The position numbers and the translations under genes are program-made. Positions 1 through 7,303 of a stretch of DNA of 9,754 nt are shown piece by piece (positions within the stretch are counted from its first letter, which is position 1; the number at the start of each line of letters is the position of its first letter). Origin of the DNA: Rhodospirillaceae bacterium (GTDB lineage: Bacteria > Pseudomonadota > Alphaproteobacteria > Puniceispirillales > Puniceispirillaceae); contig PBLM01000030.1 in assembly GCA_002721775.1 (NCBI GenBank), positions 40,575 to 50,328 of the forward strand. Direction: 5' to 3'. The notes beneath the pieces were generated by a model that ran no database searches, was not told the DNA's origin, and worked only from the letters and a program-made list of their open reading frames with translations.

Positions 1-977
1 AGAATTTCCTCGCAGCGCGTTCTGATAATGTCACTTAAGAACTGCCTTTGTATCACCTGACCCCCGGGAAGAGTAAGGTTATCTTCAGCAGAGACAACAT
101 TCGACAGCACAAAATTATCACCCTGACGAGGGAAACGCAGGCGTTCAAGATTCTCTGCACTGGTCATGGCAGGCAGAACAGACCCATCAATTGCTTTAAG
201 CCGCTCAGCCTCACTAATGGAGATGGACAGCATCTTTGCAATATCACGGGTGATATTTAGGCCGCCCATGCGGATGGTGCCGGCAAAACAGAGCTGACCT
301 TCGGAAAAAATCGCAATAGACGTTGTGCCGCCACCAAAGTCAATTAAAAGGGTGCCTAGCTCGCGGTCATCATCTGTCAGGCAAGCATGGCATGCCATTA
401 CTGCGCTGTGATGGATGGAACTAAGTTCCAGATGGCATTGCTGTATAGCCTGAGCGTAATTCGTATAGCTGGTCTGAGAGACAGACAGCTGTGAATATTC
501 AAGGCTGAGTGCCCGTCCACACATACCAAGTGGGTTTTCGATCTGCTTTTGATCGTCAAGCTGATACAATCCAGGTTGGTTTTGAATTTGGACATGTCCT
601 ACCGGTAAATTCTGGTGACTGTTAGTGAGCAGAAGCCGCTGAATGTCATGGCGGTTGATGACATGATTATGAATATCAATCGTCTGGACATGTTTAGTCA
701 CTGCAGGATTGCCGCCTGGCGTGACAATATGAATTGCAGATATGGTGATGTCAGCATTGCGTTCAGCTGCGCTGACAGTTTTGCCCACAGCCGTACTGAA
801 CTTATTCATATCAGTAATCTCGCCCTGCCTCACACCTTCTGCAGCATGCATGGCCTGACCCAGCAATAGAATGTCATTTGTTGATGATCGCTGCGCGATT
901 AAACAGGCCAGCTTTGACGAGCCGATATCCAGAATTCCGAATGGGCCACGTGGAGTCATTTTTGATCGGGCAATCAT
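1..977 (-). CDS. ftsA: Cell division protein FtsA, actin-like FtsZ anchor (C-terminus cut off by the window edge)
   Basis: FtsA is a cytoplasmic actin-family ATP-binding protein that ties FtsZ to the membrane and recruits later divisome proteins. The frame is open from the ATG at 977 to the window edge: 325 complete codons with no stop. Visible parts are the phosphate-1 motif FGILDIGSSK (residues 13-22), a 1C (SHS2-like) domain around residues 85-170 including NPLGMCGRALSL, and the phosphate-2 motif LIDFGGGTTSIAIF (residues 211-224). Roughly the last 80-120 residues of a typical FtsA are missing, including the adenine-binding GGG motif and the C-terminal amphipathic membrane helix. The start is supported by GGGAG at 988-984, six bases upstream. 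The ATG overlaps the ftsQ stop as ATGA. A second Met at codon 7 is a weaker alternative. The family call is secure; whether the gene is intact beyond the edge cannot be seen. Confidence 0.95.
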   Translation of the reverse strand, partial: MIARSKMTPRGPFGILDIGSSKLACLIAQRSSTNDILLLGQAMHAAEGVRQGEITDMNKFSTAVGKTVSAAERNADITISAIHIVTPGGNPAVTKHVQTIDIHNHVINRHDIQRLLLTNSHQNLPVGHVQIQNQPGLYQLDDQKQIENPLGMCGRALSLEYSQLSVSQTSYTNYAQAIQQCHLELSSIHHSAVMACHACLTDDDRELGTLLIDFGGGTTSIAIFSEGQLCFAGTIRMGGLNITRDIAKMLSISISEAERLKAIDGSVLPAMTSAENLERLRFPRQGDNFVLSNVVSAEDNLTLPGGQVIQRQFLSDIIRTRCEEI

Positions 978-1774
978 GTCTTGCTCCCTTTGCCTCTGAT
1001 CGGGATATTAGGCTCAACTACAAGCTGGTCGGGAACTCGCAGGTCAATTGCAGCAAGGTCCCGTTCTGTTATTGCTGTGTCCCGTTCTAGCTTAGCCAGA
1101 CGTGACCAGGCTAGAACCGGGTCTTCTTCTGGCAGCTTTATAGTCAGCCCAGAACGCATATGAATATCCCATCTGCGTTCTGCTATCAGCTGAACCGCCC
1201 ATACTTCTGCAAAAATTTCAGGCTCTGATTCCAACATCCCCAGCAGCGCATTTGCACGTGCAGCTGCCCCTGTTCCTGAGACAACCACAAGATGTGAAAA
1301 GGCAGAGACATCTGCTCCACTAATTGTCACTCCTGCATCATCGATTAGCTGATGACCGGCCGGGGTCTGAAGCAGGGCAACGGGACGACGTTCAATCAGT
1401 TTCACGGTCAGCCTGTCTGGCAGGTGCCGGCTGACAACAGCATCCTTCACCCATCCAAGGTTTAGCAATTCATGGCGAATTGCGGCAAGGTCAGCTGAGA
1501 AGATGGACTGGTCACGCCATTTGGTCAGTATTGAGCGGATGGCCGCAGATTCTGTATGGTTCCGTCCACTTACCTCAATCATCTGCAGCGCAAATCCCTT
1601 GCTAAAGCTGTACAGGGCCAGATCATCCTTAATCTGATCAGCCTTTAAATAAACAGCCCCGCTGGACACGACCAGGAAGGTGAAGGTAAAAAAGGCCAGA
1701 TAGTTTTTCCAGCCAACTCGTTCGGCAGTTTTATCCGTCGTCTTTTGTGTCCAGATGCTGATTATTCGTCGCAT
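974..1774 (-). CDS. ftsQ: Cell division protein FtsQ
   Basis: FtsQ is a bitopic inner-membrane protein. Its periplasmic domain links early and late divisome proteins and binds FtsB/FtsL. The 266-residue product has a short basic cytoplasmic tail (residues 1-24), one membrane segment (about 25-43, rich in F, L, V and A), a POTRA domain (about 62-130) and the FtsQ C-terminal beta domain. Recognisable stretches are GWVKDAVVSRHLPDRLTVKL (107-126), ending in IERRPVAL (127-134), and AAIDLRVPDQLVV near the end. The frame extends 17 codons upstream to an ATG at 1825, but that start lies deep inside ddl with only a weak, distant AGG before it. The ATG at 1774 has GGAG eight bases upstream and a more usual 13-base overlap with ddl, so it is chosen. 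The stop overlaps the ftsA start (ATGA). No membrane or POTRA element is missing. Confidence 0.93.
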   Translation of the reverse strand: MRRIISIWTQKTTDKTAERVGWKNYLAFFTFTFLVVSSGAVYLKADQIKDDLALYSFSKGFALQMIEVSGRNHTESAAIRSILTKWRDQSIFSADLAAIRHELLNLGWVKDAVVSRHLPDRLTVKLIERRPVALLQTPAGHQLIDDAGVTISGADVSAFSHLVVVSGTGAAARANALLGMLESEPEIFAEVWAVQLIAERRWDIHMRSGLTIKLPEEDPVLAWSRLAKLERDTAITERDLAAIDLRVPDQLVVEPNIPIRGKGSKT

Positions 1775-2670
1775 TGCGCAATCTCCAGCAAATGGTTGAC
1801 CAATTCTTCTCCTGAAATGCCGCAAAAGGCTGCCTGTTCAGGGGTTAAGGATGTGGCAGTCATTCCTGGTTGGGTGTTGACCTCCAGCATATAGAGCTGG
1901 TCTTCATCTTCATCCCAAATGAAGTCAGCCCGTGCAACACCGCGACATCCTAGAATGGTAAAGGCACGTTCCGCCCATCCGCAGGTCAGTTCAGTCACTT
2001 CATCAGGCAAATCGGCAGGCACGGTATGTCGAGAGCCGCCAACTTTGTATTTGGCATCAAAATCATAGAATTGCCCAGGGACATGAATTTCAGTCACACA
2101 TAATGCACGACCATCCAGAACAGAGACAGTCAACTCGCGCCCGGGAATATATTCCTCAGCAATCAGTTGCGTATTTGCTGCCCATTGGCTGCGCTGAGGC
2201 GCGGGCATGCCGTTTTTCACAATCATGACGCCAACCGATGAGCCGTCATTACGGGGCTTAATAACATAATCGCCAGTATAATCAGCAGGCTGAACATGGG
2301 TATCTTCCTGCAGGGCCAGAAGAGGCGGAACAGTAATGCCAACTGAGCTGAAAATCAGGCGTGAGTTGATTTTGTCCATTGCGGTAGCAGAGGCCAGCAC
2401 ACCGCTGTGTGTATAAGGAATATTCAGAATATTCAGCAGTCCCTGAACAGACCCGTCCTCACCGATCTGTCCATGCAGCGCATTAAAAATACGATCTGGC
2501 TGAATATCATCCAGCGTATCTAATACATCCCTGTTCAGCTCAACTTCTACAACATCCCAGCCGGAAAGACGAGCGGCCTTGCTGCAGAAGCTGGCAGATA
2601 CACGGCTAACTGCAGCTTCAGAAGTCCAGCCGCCCATCAGAACGGCAACCCGTCGTTCATGTGCGGCCAT
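1762..2670 (-). CDS. ddl: D-alanine--D-alanine ligase
   Basis: This ATP-grasp enzyme joins two D-alanines in the cytoplasm, supplying the dipeptide that MurF adds to the UDP-MurNAc-tripeptide. The product is 302 residues, normal for Ddl. Motifs in order: an N-terminal GGWTSE (14-19); HGQIGEDGSVQ (66-76); YTHSGV (86-91); the ATP-grasp stretch VIKPRNDGSSVGV (136-148); EEYIPGRELTVSVL (172-185); FYDFDAKY (201-208); and RADF followed by MLEVNTQPGMT (261-271). D249, E263 and N265 are the likely metal ligands by comparison with E. coli DdlB. The N-terminal loop reads SEAAVS, where many relatives have SEREVS; the glutamate is kept. The ATG has a fair ribosome binding site, AAGGGG at 2682-2677, six bases upstream. 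The gene overlaps the end of murB by 14 bases and the start of ftsQ by 13. The family is clear; ddlA versus ddlB naming is not meaningful here. Confidence 0.96.
   Translation of the reverse strand: MAAHERRVAVLMGGWTSEAAVSRVSASFCSKAARLSGWDVVEVELNRDVLDTLDDIQPDRIFNALHGQIGEDGSVQGLLNILNIPYTHSGVLASATAMDKINSRLIFSSVGITVPPLLALQEDTHVQPADYTGDYVIKPRNDGSSVGVMIVKNGMPAPQRSQWAANTQLIAEEYIPGRELTVSVLDGRALCVTEIHVPGQFYDFDAKYKVGGSRHTVPADLPDEVTELTCGWAERAFTILGCRGVARADFIWDEDEDQLYMLEVNTQPGMTATSLTPEQAAFCGISGEELVNHLLEIAQCDE
1783..1786 (-). promoter_or_regulatory. ftsQ ribosome binding site inside ddl
   Basis: GGAG lies eight bases (ATTGCGCA) before the ATG at 1774, inside the last codons of ddl. It supports a 266-residue FtsQ over the 283-residue frame that begins at 1825. 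Confidence 0.65.
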
Positions 2671-3595
2671 CTGCTGCCCCTTTTGCTGTTTGGGCTTTGA
2701 TCAGTCTACCCATGCGTCTTATTTCCCATCTAAGCTCAGTGCCAGAATGTGCATTGACAGCAGCACGGACGTCCTCACCCAGCTGTTCAATATCTAATGC
2801 TGTGGCGTTGCCCTGATTTACCAGGAAATTACAGTGTTTTTCCGATACTCTGGCACCGCCCCTCTGCATGCCGCGGCACCCTGCAGCGTCAATTTGCTGC
2901 CAGGCTTTTCCGCCATCCGGGTTGGCAAAAGTTGATCCGCCCGTGCGGACACCAACAGGTTGGCTAGCTGCCCGGTTGGACAGCATCTGTTTCATGGTGG
3001 CCCTGATTTCGGTCTGATTAGCAGGTTGGCCCTTTAGCCGGGCTCCCGTGATGATAAGATCTTCTGGAACCTGACTGCGCCGATATGACAACTGTAGATC
3101 TTCGGGTGCAAGCAATACAGGTTCGCCGCTGCGGGTCAGGCCCTCTACATCAATCAGCACATCTTTGAACTCTGTACCGTAACATCCGGCATTCATGATG
3201 ACGCCACCACCGATGGTTCCAGGAATAGACACTAGAAACTCAAGTCCGCCCACACCAGCCTTTGCTGCATGCCGAGCGACTTCACTGTCTGCACACCCTG
3301 CCTCTGCATGGATAACCGTGCCGTCATGCTTAATTCTGGTCAGATGGGCAGAGAGATGAATGACAACACCTGCAATGCCGCCATCGCGGATAAGTGAGTT
3401 TGACCCAGCCCCTAGACAAGTCAGTTGCACATCAGTCGGGCATTGTCTCAGAAATGTCTGCAAATCCGAAATATCTTGGGGACTGAACAGCCAATCGGCT
3501 GGCCCACCAACACGCAACCATGTCAAGCCTGCCAATTCTTTCATTGGTAAAAATGCACCCTTCAGCCCAGAAAATCTCTCAGCAGACAGCATCAT
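2657..3595 (-). CDS. murB: UDP-N-acetylenolpyruvoylglucosamine reductase (MurB)
   Basis: MurB is a cytoplasmic FAD enzyme that uses NADPH to reduce UDP-GlcNAc-enolpyruvate to UDP-MurNAc, the second committed step of peptidoglycan precursor synthesis. The 312-residue product has the FAD-binding stretches RVGGPADWLF (28-37), LGAGSNSLIRDGG (61-73) and SIPGTIGGG (123-131). It then has YRRS (171-174, with R172 the likely catalytic arginine), GGSTFANP (219-226, S221 the likely proton donor), SEKHCNFLVN (251-260) and EIRRMG (E291 the likely catalytic glutamate). The length and the short segment around YRRS fit the compact type II class rather than the longer E. coli type. The gene opens with two adjacent ATG codons. 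AGGAG at 3604-3600 lies four bases before the first and seven before the second, so translation may start at either, a difference of one residue. The first ATG overlaps the murC stop (ATGA). Confidence 0.96.
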   Translation of the reverse strand: MMLSAERFSGLKGAFLPMKELAGLTWLRVGGPADWLFSPQDISDLQTFLRQCPTDVQLTCLGAGSNSLIRDGGIAGVVIHLSAHLTRIKHDGTVIHAEAGCADSEVARHAAKAGVGGLEFLVSIPGTIGGGVIMNAGCYGTEFKDVLIDVEGLTRSGEPVLLAPEDLQLSYRRSQVPEDLIITGARLKGQPANQTEIRATMKQMLSNRAASQPVGVRTGGSTFANPDGGKAWQQIDAAGCRGMQRGGARVSEKHCNFLVNQGNATALDIEQLGEDVRAAVNAHSGTELRWEIRRMGRLIKAQTAKGAADGRT

Positions 3596-5055
3596 AAGTC
3601 TCCTGTTTGACTGCTAAGGCTGGGTTTACCTGGCGACTGAGTCAGTGTTTGCAGGCGGTCCAACTCAGCGGGCAAGTCAGCTGCCCATTGCGTTATGGAT
3701 CCCGCACCCAAACACATGACCAGATCGCCTTCCTGCGCAAGGCCAAAAACGGTCTCAGCCAGATCATCCGGCGTATCCAGTAAATGAGAAGAACGGTGAC
3801 CATAAGCTCGCAGCCCCTCAACCAGATGTTCCTTTTTAAAGTCCTCAAGCGGCGTTTCGCCAGCAGCATATACATCCGCAACGATGACATGATCAGCTTC
3901 ATTGAAACAGGCACAGAAATCAGAAAACAGATCTCGCAGCCGTGTGTAGCGATGCGGCTGTACAACAGCGATTAGCTTGTTTTCGCCGCAATACATGCGG
4001 CCAGCATCCAGTGTGGCCTTTATTTCAACAGGATGATGGCCGTAATCATCAATCACGGTTATGCCACCTGATATACCCTTTATATCAAAGCGCCTGCCCA
4101 CACCCTTGAATCGGGCAAGGCCTGAACGTATAAGTTTGGGATCAAGACCCATTTCAAGACAAACAGCCAGTGCAGCCAGACAATTCTGAACATTATGTTC
4201 ACCCAGCATCGGAAAGGTGACGTTATCCAATCGGCCAGCATCTATGCCTAGGCGATCTGAGATAAGCACATCAAAGGTCATGTGTCCGTTGTCATGGCGC
4301 AGATTGGTTGCCTTGATATCTGAATTTGTTGACAAGCCATAGGTTATTACCCGCCGGTCGGAGATGTTTGGCAAAAGCCGCTGAACCGCAGGATGATCAA
4401 TACATAAGGTCGCAAAACCGTAAAATGGAATAGAGGAAATAAAATTCGCAAAAGCCTGTTCAAGATTTTTAAATGAGCCGTGATAGTCAAGATGCTCGGG
4501 GTCGATATTGGTCACAATTGCAACTGTGGGTTTCAGTCGCGAAAATGACCCATCGCTCTCATCAGCTTCAACCACCATCCAGTCGCCAGCCCCAAGACGG
4601 GCATTGCTGCCCCAGCTGGAAATTATCCCGCCATTTATAACCGTCGGGTCCAGGTGGGCGGCATCAAACAGGGTAGAGACAAGGGATGTTGTCGTGGTTT
4701 TTCCATGTGTGCCCGCCACGGCAACAGACCAGCGTAGCCGCATCAGTTCACCCAGCATTTCTGAGCGGTGAACAACAGGCAGGAACTGTCGCCGCGCCTC
4801 AATTAGCTCAACATTGTCAATTTTAATTGCCGTTGAAATAACAACTATAGACACGTTTTTTAAATTTTTGGCCTGTTGCGGCGTGGAAACTTTAATTCCA
4901 GCAGCGCGCAGGCGTTTTACATTGGCATTGGCTGTTAAATCACTGCCCTGCACCTGATAGCCCAGCTCATGCAGGATTTCAGCAATGCCGCTCATGCCGA
5001 TCCCGCCGATGCCGGTAAAGTGAATAATGCCAATGGATAGGGGCAGGGCGGTCAT
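3592..5055 (-). CDS. murC: UDP-N-acetylmuramate--L-alanine ligase
   Basis: MurC uses ATP to add L-alanine, the first stem amino acid, to UDP-MurNAc in the cytoplasm. The 487-residue product has the three Mur ligase domains. The N-terminal Rossmann domain opens with HFTGIGGIGMSGIA (12-25) and GSDL (37-40). The central ATPase has the P-loop AGTHGKTTTTS (114-124, with K119), VEADESDGSF (162-171), TNIDPEHLDYHG (182-193) and MLGEHNVQNCLAAL (283-296). The C-terminal domain has GVGRRFD (318-324), DDYGHHPVEIKATL (336-349) and VVQPHRYTRLRDLF (364-377). The GTHGKT form of the P-loop together with GIGGIGMSG separates MurC from MurD. The ATG at 5055 has AGAAGGA six bases upstream and overlaps the murG stop as ATGA. 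The 3' end carries the murB ribosome binding site. Nothing expected is missing. Confidence 0.98.
   Translation of the reverse strand: MTALPLSIGIIHFTGIGGIGMSGIAEILHELGYQVQGSDLTANANVKRLRAAGIKVSTPQQAKNLKNVSIVVISTAIKIDNVELIEARRQFLPVVHRSEMLGELMRLRWSVAVAGTHGKTTTTSLVSTLFDAAHLDPTVINGGIISSWGSNARLGAGDWMVVEADESDGSFSRLKPTVAIVTNIDPEHLDYHGSFKNLEQAFANFISSIPFYGFATLCIDHPAVQRLLPNISDRRVITYGLSTNSDIKATNLRHDNGHMTFDVLISDRLGIDAGRLDNVTFPMLGEHNVQNCLAALAVCLEMGLDPKLIRSGLARFKGVGRRFDIKGISGGITVIDDYGHHPVEIKATLDAGRMYCGENKLIAVVQPHRYTRLRDLFSDFCACFNEADHVIVADVYAAGETPLEDFKKEHLVEGLRAYGHRSSHLLDTPDDLAETVFGLAQEGDLVMCLGAGSITQWAADLPAELDRLQTLTQSPGKPSLSSQTGDL
3600..3604 (-). promoter_or_regulatory. murB ribosome binding site inside murC
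   Basis: AGGAG in the final codons of murC is followed by ACTT and then two adjacent ATG codons. Spacing is four bases to the first ATG and seven to the second, so the site leaves the exact murB start open by one codon. Confidence 0.6.
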
Positions 5056-6167
5056 GCAGCGTCCTTCTTGCAGTCGATTAGATGTGTTTCAATGATGTTG
5101 CATATCTTATGTGCTGCATCCGGACACGCTATGGTCGTTGCAGCATTTGCCTGGGCCAAGCGCTTTTGTGGGTCAGACAGCAGGCTGGCGATTTTTGCTG
5201 CCAGTTGATCTGCAGTCAAATCTTTTTCTTGCACAATCACAGCTGCATCAATATCAGCTAATTGCCGGGCATTTGCTAGCTGATGGTCATCAAGAGCGTG
5301 GGCTAAGGGGATAAGCACAGATGGTCGGCCAGCTGCAGCCAGCTCTGCAACTGCTGAGGCTCCTGAGCGGCAAATAACCAGATCAGCTGTTTCCATAATG
5401 CCGGCTACATTAGTGAAGAATGGACGGATGTTTGCAAAAATGTTCTGTGAGGCATAAGTGCTCATCAAGGCGTCAATCTGTTCCGATCGTGCCTGCTGAG
5501 TGATGCGCACTACAGATTTCAAGCTGTCTGGCAGCCTGGTAACAGCCTGTGGTAAGATATCGGCAAACGAAAACGCGCCAAGTGAGCCGCCAAATACAGC
5601 AAGATGTAGCTGCTTTGTCTCTTTTTTATCTGCATATGAGGGCAGCCTCGAGAAGGCAGCGGCAACGGGCAAGCCTGTATGAAAATGATGTGCGGCAGCA
5701 GGCAGGCCTGTTGTTTTTGGCCAGCTGATAAATATGCCTCTGGCGAATTTGGACAACAGCTGATTGGTTCGGCCCATTATTGCATTCTGTTCATGTAACC
5801 AGACCGGTATGCGCAGCAACCAGGCAGCAAGCGCAGGGCTGGCTGCAGAATAGCCACCATAACCGATTACAGCCAGCGGCCGTTGCCGAAGTAAGAGGGT
5901 GAAGATCTGGAGAAATCCAATGAATAGTTTAGCTAGTGCAAGAACCCGTGTTGGCAGAGAACCGGCAAAAGGAGATGCAGCGCTAATCGTCTTGCGGTGC
6001 ACATTTTTTGGCAACAGGCTCAGGCCACGCTTATCTGTAATAATTGAAACATCAAAGCCACGAGCTTTCAGGGCGTCAGCTGTGTGAAGGGCTGGGAATA
6101 CATGCCCGCCTGTACCACCGGCTGCCAGCCAAACAGTCCTATTTAGGGAATTCATCTGGTCAGACAT
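5052..6167 (-). CDS. murG: MurG, lipid II-forming N-acetylglucosaminyltransferase
   Basis: MurG is a peripheral inner-membrane GT-B enzyme (family GT28). It moves GlcNAc from UDP-GlcNAc onto lipid I to make lipid II, so it acts between MraY and the flippase/FtsW. The 371-residue product has the N-terminal loop AAGGTGGHVFPA (15-26), GYGGYSAASP (102-111) and HEQN (125-128). A second glycine loop reads GGSLGA (193-198), and the donor-site block RSGASAVAELAAAGRPSVLI runs from 267 to 286, with E275 matching the conserved donor-binding glutamate, followed by DDHQLANA (293-300). The common form of the second loop is GGSQGA, so the Leu is a small departure. The frame can begin at a GTG at 6170, but the ATG at 6167 overlaps the ftsW stop as TGATG and has AGGTGA seven bases upstream, so it is preferred. 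An ATG at 6155 lacks a good site. The stop overlaps murC by four bases. Confidence 0.95.
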   Translation of the reverse strand: MSDQMNSLNRTVWLAAGGTGGHVFPALHTADALKARGFDVSIITDKRGLSLLPKNVHRKTISAASPFAGSLPTRVLALAKLFIGFLQIFTLLLRQRPLAVIGYGGYSAASPALAAWLLRIPVWLHEQNAIMGRTNQLLSKFARGIFISWPKTTGLPAAAHHFHTGLPVAAAFSRLPSYADKKETKQLHLAVFGGSLGAFSFADILPQAVTRLPDSLKSVVRITQQARSEQIDALMSTYASQNIFANIRPFFTNVAGIMETADLVICRSGASAVAELAAAGRPSVLIPLAHALDDHQLANARQLADIDAAVIVQEKDLTADQLAAKIASLLSDPQKRLAQANAATTIACPDAAHKICNIIETHLIDCKKDAA

Positions 6168-7303
6168 CACATTGTCACCTGTTCGGACTGATGCGCAAAG
6201 GCCGGAGCCGAGTCTAGACTTTTGCGGGTCAAGGCAAGGATTAGCCCAAGTGTCAGGCCACTTGCCAAAAGTGAAGAGCCACCATAACTGATCAGTGGCA
6301 AAGTCATGCCTTTTGTTGGAATCATATTTACCGAAGAGGCCATATGAATGGCTGCCTGTACCCCAAATTGTGTGGTCAGTCCTGATATAGCTAGAATGCT
6401 GAACATATCCGGTCGGTTCAGGGATTGGGCGTAGCCCCTGATTACAACAAAACTGTAAGCGCCTATCAGAAGCAGGCAGGCTATTAGGCCATATTCTTCA
6501 GCAGCAACAGAAAAGATAAAATCTGCATGTGCATCCGGCAGATATTGTTTGACTGTTCCGTCACCCGGACCAACACCAAACCAGCCCCCTTCTGCAAAAG
6601 ACTGAATGGACCTTTCTGTCTGCATGCTTCCACCATCAAAAAATTTGTCAATGCGCTGTTGCACATGACCGAAATGTGAATAAGCAAGCCAGCCTGCCAG
6701 AGGGGCAAGACCAATCGCAGTAAAGACCAGCAGTAAAGGCAGGCCTGCCAGAAACAGCTGGACGCCAAAGGTCAGAAGAATAACGCTGGTCATGCCAATA
6801 TCAGGTTGAAGCATTAACAAGGTGATCACAAAGCCTGAAATAGCTGAGGCCCAGATCCAACCCAGAAACTGTTCGCGGTCGCGCCATAGACCTAGAAGCC
6901 AGGCACAGCTTACCGCACAAAAGGGCTTGATGAATTCAGAAGGCTGCAGGCGAAACCCAATTACAGTGAGCCACCTTGTTGCCCCCTTTACTTCTGGGCC
7001 GATGAGAACAGTGGCAATCATCAAGCTACTGATAAAAACAAGGCCCAAAAGACATAATATACGAATAAATCGTGCGCTGAGGATGGATGTGGTTAGCATG
7101 ATGGCTGTTGCGGGTATTAAAAACACTAACTGTTTCCAGACAAAATGCTGTTCGGGAAGGCCAAGACGGCTGGCGACCGGTGGGCTGGCTGCCATCACCA
7201 GAACAGCGCCCAGCACCATCAAAAGAAAAATGCTGGCCAGCATCATTTTGTCGACTGTCCACCACCAGACGCCGATATGAGACCTGTCTGTTCTGTCAAA
7301 CAT
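6167..7303 (-). CDS. ftsW: Septal peptidoglycan polymerase FtsW (SEDS family)
   Basis: FtsW is a SEDS-family integral membrane glycosyltransferase that polymerises lipid II at the division site together with the transpeptidase FtsI. The 378-residue product is strongly hydrophobic, with about ten membrane segments (the first at about 20-38, the last at about 340-358). Family motifs are KGATRWL (106-112), LQPSEFIKP (119-127), LQPDIGMTS (165-173), FGVGPGDG (242-249), LPDAHADFIFSVAAEEYG (255-272) and PTKGMTLPLISYGGSS (329-344). D261 corresponds to the aspartate needed for polymerase activity in SEDS proteins. FtsW rather than RodA is inferred from the dcw context. The frame extends 16 codons upstream to 7351, but the ATG at 7303 has AAGGAG seven bases upstream and overlaps the murD stop by eight bases (ATGTTTGA), so it is chosen. 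It overlaps murG by one base. Confidence 0.95.
   Translation of the reverse strand: MFDRTDRSHIGVWWWTVDKMMLASIFLLMVLGAVLVMAASPPVASRLGLPEQHFVWKQLVFLIPATAIMLTTSILSARFIRILCLLGLVFISSLMIATVLIGPEVKGATRWLTVIGFRLQPSEFIKPFCAVSCAWLLGLWRDREQFLGWIWASAISGFVITLLMLQPDIGMTSVILLTFGVQLFLAGLPLLLVFTAIGLAPLAGWLAYSHFGHVQQRIDKFFDGGSMQTERSIQSFAEGGWFGVGPGDGTVKQYLPDAHADFIFSVAAEEYGLIACLLLIGAYSFVVIRGYAQSLNRPDMFSILAISGLTTQFGVQAAIHMASSVNMIPTKGMTLPLISYGGSSLLASGLTLGLILALTRKSLDSAPAFAHQSEQVTM
6175..6180 (-). promoter_or_regulatory. murG ribosome binding site inside ftsW
   Basis: AGGTGA lies seven bases before the ATG at 6167 and only four before the GTG at 6170. The spacing favours the ATG, whose A is shared with the ftsW stop (TGATG). 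Confidence 0.6.

Noticed and set aside
398..595. A 65-codon minus-strand open frame
   Set aside because: It is an out-of-frame reading of ftsA, whose own frame is open through the region and carries the FtsA 1C domain.
615..1163. Several open frames of 60-84 codons on the plus strand
   Set aside because: They are antisense to ftsA and ftsQ, have no family motifs, and overlap strongly supported genes.
3360..3617. An 85-codon plus-strand frame across the murB start
   Set aside because: It is antisense to murB and murC and shows no protein-like motif; it is best explained as a shadow frame.
3693..3965. A 90-codon minus-strand open frame inside murC
   Set aside because: It is a shifted reading of the MurC C-terminal domain. 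The murC frame is continuous and matches the family to its end.
6168..6170. GTG as the murG start
   Set aside because: It is only four bases from the ribosome binding site. The ATG just after it has a seven-base spacing and the common TGATG overlap, so the GTG is less likely, though not excluded.
6822..7280. A 152-codon open frame on the plus strand
   Set aside because: It lies wholly antisense to ftsW. Its composition is what the reverse of hydrophobic codons gives, it shows no recognisable domain, and ftsW is unambiguous there.
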